64,000 nt of DNA from Mesorhizobium qingshengii. GTDB taxonomy: Bacteria > Pseudomonadota > Alphaproteobacteria > Rhizobiales > Rhizobiaceae. How positions within the stretch are numbered: the stretch's first letter is position 1; the number at the start of each line of letters is the position of its first letter. Where the stretch lies: positions 62,001-126,000 of the forward strand of contig NZ_JAPFQA010000002.1 in assembly GCF_027563465.1 (NCBI RefSeq), given 5' to 3'. Shown here piece by piece: positions 60,925-64,000 of this stretch. The notes beneath the pieces are model-generated. The model searched no databases. It was not told the DNA's origin and saw only the letters and a list, made by a program, of their open reading frames with translations. The position numbers were made by a program, and so were the translations under genes.

Positions 60925-61287
60925 TCACTGTGCCGGCACCTTGTCGAGAAAGCCGGTGACGCTCTTCAGCCGGCCGTTCTCGATGATGCCGATGTCGGTG
61001 CCTTCGATGACGGAAGGGATGCCCTCCGGGCCGAGATTCCACGAGAAACGGATCTTGTCGGCGAAACCATCGGGCGTGCCCTTCAGCGAGAAGCGGAAGC
61101 CGGCAAAGCGCTGCTGCACGCCGTCGATGAGTGCCGCGACACCCGCATGGCCATCGCCCTGCATCAGCGGATCGCGATAGCTGACGTCTTCGGTGAAGAT
61201 CGCCTTGAGCAAGGCTGCGCGGCGATCCGCGTCGCTCTCGTTCCAGGCGGTGATGTAGCCTTCGGCAATCCTGTTGAGGTCGGTCAT
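60925..61287 (-). CDS. Small NTF2-like / SnoaL-like protein
   Basis: The 120-residue protein has the NTF2-like pattern of an N-terminal helix followed by a beta sheet cone: IAEGYITAWNESDADRRAAL, FTEDVSYRDP, GFRFSLKGTPDGFADKIRFSW. It lies between xylB and xylA on the opposite strand, and its start is 113 bases from the xylA start. AAAGGAGACAGACC precedes the ATG. The function is unknown; a steroid-isomerase-like or scaffold role is possible. Confidence 0.8.
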   Translation of the reverse strand: MTDLNRIAEGYITAWNESDADRRAALLKAIFTEDVSYRDPLMQGDGHAGVAALIDGVQQRFAGFRFSLKGTPDGFADKIRFSWNLGPEGIPSVIEGTDIGIIENGRLKSVTGFLDKVPAQ

Positions 61288-61399
61288 GGTCTGTCTCCTT
61301 TGTCGAGTGGCTTTGACATGAGCCTTTTCGACCGGCGGAAGAACGAAACCAATTACGCCTGAGGTAATCAAGGCGAACTATTCGAGAGGAAGAAAGCCA

Positions 61400-62725
61400 A
61401 TGAGCAGCGGATTTTTCGGCGACATCCAGAAGATCAAATACGAGGGTTCGGATTCGACCAATCCGCTCGCCTACCGGTTCTACAATCCGGATGAGGTTGT
61501 CGCCGGCAAGCGGCTGGAAGATCACCTGCGCTTTGCCGTCGCCTACTGGCATTCCTTCGCCTGGCCGGGCGGCGATCCGTTCGGCGGCCAGACCTTCGAT
61601 CGCCCCTGGTTCCCCAAGGCCGGAGGCGTCGACACGATGGAACTGGCCAAGCTCAAGGCCGATGTCGCCTTCGAGATGTTCTCGCTGCTCGGCACGCCCT
61701 ATTTCTGCTTCCACGATGCCGATGTCCGGCCGGAGGGCAAGGATTTTTCCGAAAGTGCGGCGCGTCTCGACGAGATCGCCGATTATTTCGCCGGAAAGAT
61801 GAAGCAGACCGGCGTCAAGCTGCTGTGGGGCACGGCGAACCTGTTCTCCAACCGCCGCTTCATGTCGGGTGCCGCCACCAATCCCGATCCGGACGTATTT
61901 GCCTATGCGGCGGCGACGGTGAAGCACTGCCTCGACACCACCAAGCGGCTGAAGGGCGAGAACTATGTACTGTGGGGCGGACGCGAGGGTTATGAGACGC
62001 TGCTCAACACCGACCTGGCCCGCGAGCAGGAGCAGGCCGGCCGCTTCCTCAGCCTCGTCGTCGACTACAAGCACAAGATCGGCTTCAAGGGCACGATCCT
62101 GATCGAGCCGAAGCCGCAGGAGCCGACCAAGCACCAGTACGACTACGATGTCGCCACGGTCTATGGCTTCCTCAAGCGCTTCGGGCTGGAGAAGGAGGTC
62201 AAGGTCAATATCGAGCAGGGCCACGCCATCCTGGCCGGCCACTCTTTCGAGCACGAGCTGGCGCTAGCCAATGCGCTCGGCATTTTCGGCTCGATCGACA
62301 TGAACCGCAACGACTATCAGTCGGGCTGGGATACCGACCAGTTCCCCAACAACGTTCCGGAGATGGCGCTGGCCTACTATCAGGTCCTGCAGGCCGGCGG
62401 CTTCAAGACCGGCGGCACCAATTTCGACGCAAAACTGCGCCGCCAGTCGCTCGATCCGCAGGATCTGCTGATAGGCCATATCGGCGGCATGGATTCGTGC
62501 GCGCGTGGCCTCAAGGCCGCGGCCCGCATGGTCGAGGACAAGGCGCTGTCGGGCCCGCTGGCCGAACGTTACGCCGGCTGGAGCACGGCTGAGGGCAAGG
62601 CGATGCTGTCCGGCAAGCGGACGCTGGAAGAAATAGCCGAGCGTGTCGTCAAGAAGAAGATCGAGCCGCAGCCAAGGTCGGGCCGCCAGGAGCTGCTGGA
62701 AAACATCGTCAACCGATACGTCTGA
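61400..62725 (+). CDS. xylA: Xylose isomerase
   Basis: The 441-residue enzyme interconverts D-xylose and D-xylulose. It has the catalytic His region in [28 protein letters not shown] and [18 protein letters not shown] with the metal-ligand residues, and the [20 protein letters not shown] block near the end. AGAGGAAGAAAGCC precedes the ATG. The length and order of motifs are those of class II bacterial xylose isomerase. Confidence 0.97.
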   Translation: MSSGFFGDIQKIKYEGSDSTNPLAYRFYNPDEVVAGKRLEDHLRFAVAYWHSFAWPGGDPFGGQTFDRPWFPKAGGVDTMELAKLKADVAFEMFSLLGTPYFCFHDADVRPEGKDFSESAARLDEIADYFAGKMKQTGVKLLWGTANLFSNRRFMSGAATNPDPDVFAYAAATVKHCLDTTKRLKGENYVLWGGREGYETLLNTDLAREQEQAGRFLSLVVDYKHKIGFKGTILIEPKPQEPTKHQYDYDVATVYGFLKRFGLEKEVKVNIEQGHAILAGHSFEHELALANALGIFGSIDMNRNDYQSGWDTDQFPNNVPEMALAYYQVLQAGGFKTGGTNFDAKLRRQSLDPQDLLIGHIGGMDSCARGLKAAARMVEDKALSGPLAERYAGWSTAEGKAMLSGKRTLEEIAERVVKKKIEPQPRSGRQELLENIVNRYV

Positions 62726-62928
62726 GAACGGAAAGCCGTTTCGGACTGCTCGAAGGGCGGCTGGGCGACACCCCTGCCGCCCTGGAACGGATTTGCGCGA
62801 GGCCGCACCGGACGACAGGGTTTTGCCCTTTGCCGCCCTTCAATGACCTCGCTCCTGCCTTCAAACTGCCGTCACGTATCTCCTATAAGGATGCTGCGTG
62901 GCGGAGAGGAAGAAGGAGGCGAACCGAT

Positions 62929-63138
62929 ATGCAGAACGAACGTGAAATCGACGCCCTGCTCTCACCGGGCGAGGCCGGATCGATCATCGACCGGTTGATG
63001 GCCATGCCGCATCCCAAGGATGGTGCGCACCGCTCGAACGAATGGGACCGCGCCGTCGCCAGCCGTTTTGAGACCCATCTTGCCAGACAGATGCGTTCGC
63101 AGATCGACGCTGGCGCAGACCGCCAGAACGCCGCCTGA
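62929..63138 (+). CDS. Small hypothetical protein
   Basis: The 69-residue protein is charged and without a signal peptide or membrane segment. A good ribosome binding site (AGAAGGAGGCGAACC) precedes the ATG, and codon use is like the neighbours, which argues that it is real. I do not recognise its family. It is followed by a family B hairpin. Confidence 0.6.
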   Translation: MQNEREIDALLSPGEAGSIIDRLMAMPHPKDGAHRSNEWDRAVASRFETHLARQMRSQIDAGADRQNAA

Positions 63139-63150
63139 TCTCCCGATTTT

Positions 63151-63199
63151 GTGCATGTCGTTGCCCCAAAACCGCAATACACTTTTGGGCGACATGCAT
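63151..63199. repeat. Palindromic repeat, family B, copy 3
   Basis: GTGCATGTCGTTGCCCCAAA then ACTTTTGGGCGACATGCA: the same element and orientation as at 17702-17747, between the small gene and the convergent regulator gene. Confidence 0.8.
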
Positions 63200-63200
63200 A

Positions 63201-64000
63201 TCAGCCCCGGCGCAGCCTGACCGGCGCTTCGCCGAAAGCCCGTGAAAAAGCCCTCGAAAATGCCGCGGCGGACGAAAATCCGGTCCGCCCGGCGATATCG
63301 GCCATAGCCACCCTGGTGTCGACCACCAGCCGGCGCGCCGCCCCCAGGCGCAGCCTGAGATAGTAGGCGCCCGGCGTCTCGCCGATCGACTTGCGGAAAA
63401 TGCTCTCCAGCGTCCGCGCCGTCACGCCGGCGCGCTTGGCCACCGCTTCTATGGTCAGCGGCTGGTCGACATGCGCTTCCATCAGCCGTATGGCTTGCGC
63501 CAGCCGTGGATCGTAGCCGTCGAGCCGGCCAAGCGAGACCAGCGGCTGCGCATCGGTCGCGGCGCGTGCCTGGTCGTAGATGAAGACGCTGGCGACATCC
63601 AGCGCGACGGCCATGCCGAGCCGCGTGCGAATGAGATGCAGCATCAGGTCGAAGGTCGGTGAAGCGCCGCCCGAGGTGAAGACCGGCCCGTCGATGACAT
63701 AGCGGTCGGGACGGACATCGACGCCGGGGAAGGCCGACGAAAAATCCTCCATGTCTTCCCAGTGGGTGGTGGCGCTGCGCCCTTCCAGCAGGCCGGCACG
63801 CGCCACCAGCCAGGTGCCGGCCTCGACGCCGCCGCAGGCGCGCGCCGTCCGCGCCGCCCGACGCAGGCCTGACAGCAGAGCTGACGTCGCGTAGTTCTGG
63901 GTGCCGAAACCGGCGACGACGACAAGAACATCGGTTGGCTCGGTCGCATCGAAACGCCCACTGACCGCCACTGGCAGGCCGCAAGTGGTGACCGGAGCCT
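63201..64000 (-). CDS. GlxA-family transcriptional regulator, 5' end beyond window
   Basis: The visible part (about 266 residues) has a DJ-1/PfpI-type N-terminal domain (DVLVVVAGFGTQNY, CGGVEAGTWLVARAGLLEGR) and a C-terminal AraC-type DNA-binding domain with two helix-turn-helix units (LTIEAVAKRAGVTARTLESIFRK and AMADIAGRTGFSSAAAFSRAF). The frame stays open to the window edge, with CGLPVAVSGRFDA in line, so the start is outside. GlxA-type regulators often control amine, betaine or glutamine-related catabolism; the target here is unknown. Confidence 0.88.
   Translation of the reverse strand, partial: APVTTCGLPVAVSGRFDATEPTDVLVVVAGFGTQNYATSALLSGLRRAARTARACGGVEAGTWLVARAGLLEGRSATTHWEDMEDFSSAFPGVDVRPDRYVIDGPVFTSGGASPTFDLMLHLIRTRLGMAVALDVASVFIYDQARAATDAQPLVSLGRLDGYDPRLAQAIRLMEAHVDQPLTIEAVAKRAGVTARTLESIFRKSIGETPGAYYLRLRLGAARRLVVDTRVAMADIAGRTGFSSAAAFSRAFSRAFGEAPVRLRRG

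Overview
The window is high-GC DNA that reads like the chromosome of an alphaproteobacterium of the order Rhizobiales, most probably Mesorhizobium or a close relative. The reasons are an aglREFGAK-type alpha-glucoside operon, four tandem small secreted proteins that look like the Mesorhizobium-associated DUF680 family, a glycine-betaine-type Rieske demethylase pair, several families of short palindromic intergenic repeats typical of rhizobia, and the codon usage. No rRNA, tRNA, CRISPR array, transposase, integrase or phage gene was seen. The genus is an inference; gene families are recognised from motifs and remembered family sequences, not from a search.

Layout. 1-2.4 kb: the tail of a uracil-DNA glycosylase-like gene, a glycerate 2-kinase and a UPF0303 protein, separated by palindromic mosaic repeats. 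2.5-18.4 kb: a purine-catabolism region with guanine deaminase, membrane urate hydroxylase fused to cytochrome c, a LysR regulator, xanthine dehydrogenase (xdhA, xdhB, xdhC), 5-hydroxyisourate hydrolase, a fused allantoinase/OHCU decarboxylase, ureidoglycine aminohydrolase, ureidoglycolate lyase and a deaminase of the cytidine-deaminase fold. It is interrupted by two flavin monooxygenases and a PhzF protein. Together these genes take guanine or xanthine to glyoxylate, urea and ammonia, except for the allantoate-hydrolysing step, which is not in the window. Glycerate 2-kinase may finish glyoxylate assimilation. 18.4-28.3 kb: a CocE-like hydrolase, a peptide/opine-type ABC importer with two close paralogous binding proteins, and a phosphodiesterase.

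28.5-31.3 kb: an overlapping trio of ECF sigma factor, membrane anti-sigma factor and secreted subtilisin-like protease. 31.4-32.7 kb: a lone FAD oxidoreductase. 32.9-40.9 kb: the alpha-glucoside uptake and hydrolysis system with a divergent LacI-type regulator and two operator-like palindromes. 40.9-42.0 kb: the four-gene array of small secreted proteins. 42.5-45.3 kb: a cobalamin riboswitch followed by a Rieske oxygenase and its ferredoxin reductase. 45.4-50.7 kb: a tightly packed cluster of PqqD-like protein, HPr-kinase-like protein, three family-2 glycosyltransferases and a nucleotidyltransferase-fold protein, the best candidate for a little-described system.

50.7-57.9 kb: a cytosolic sulfite-oxidase-like protein with its reductase, a DegP-like protease, a metallo-beta-lactamase-fold hydrolase, a PPi-type phosphofructokinase, an L,D-transpeptidase and a LysE exporter. 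58.0-64.0 kb: a TTC38-like TPR protein, xylulokinase and xylose isomerase with a small NTF2-like gene between them, a small hypothetical gene, and a GlxA-type regulator cut by the window end.
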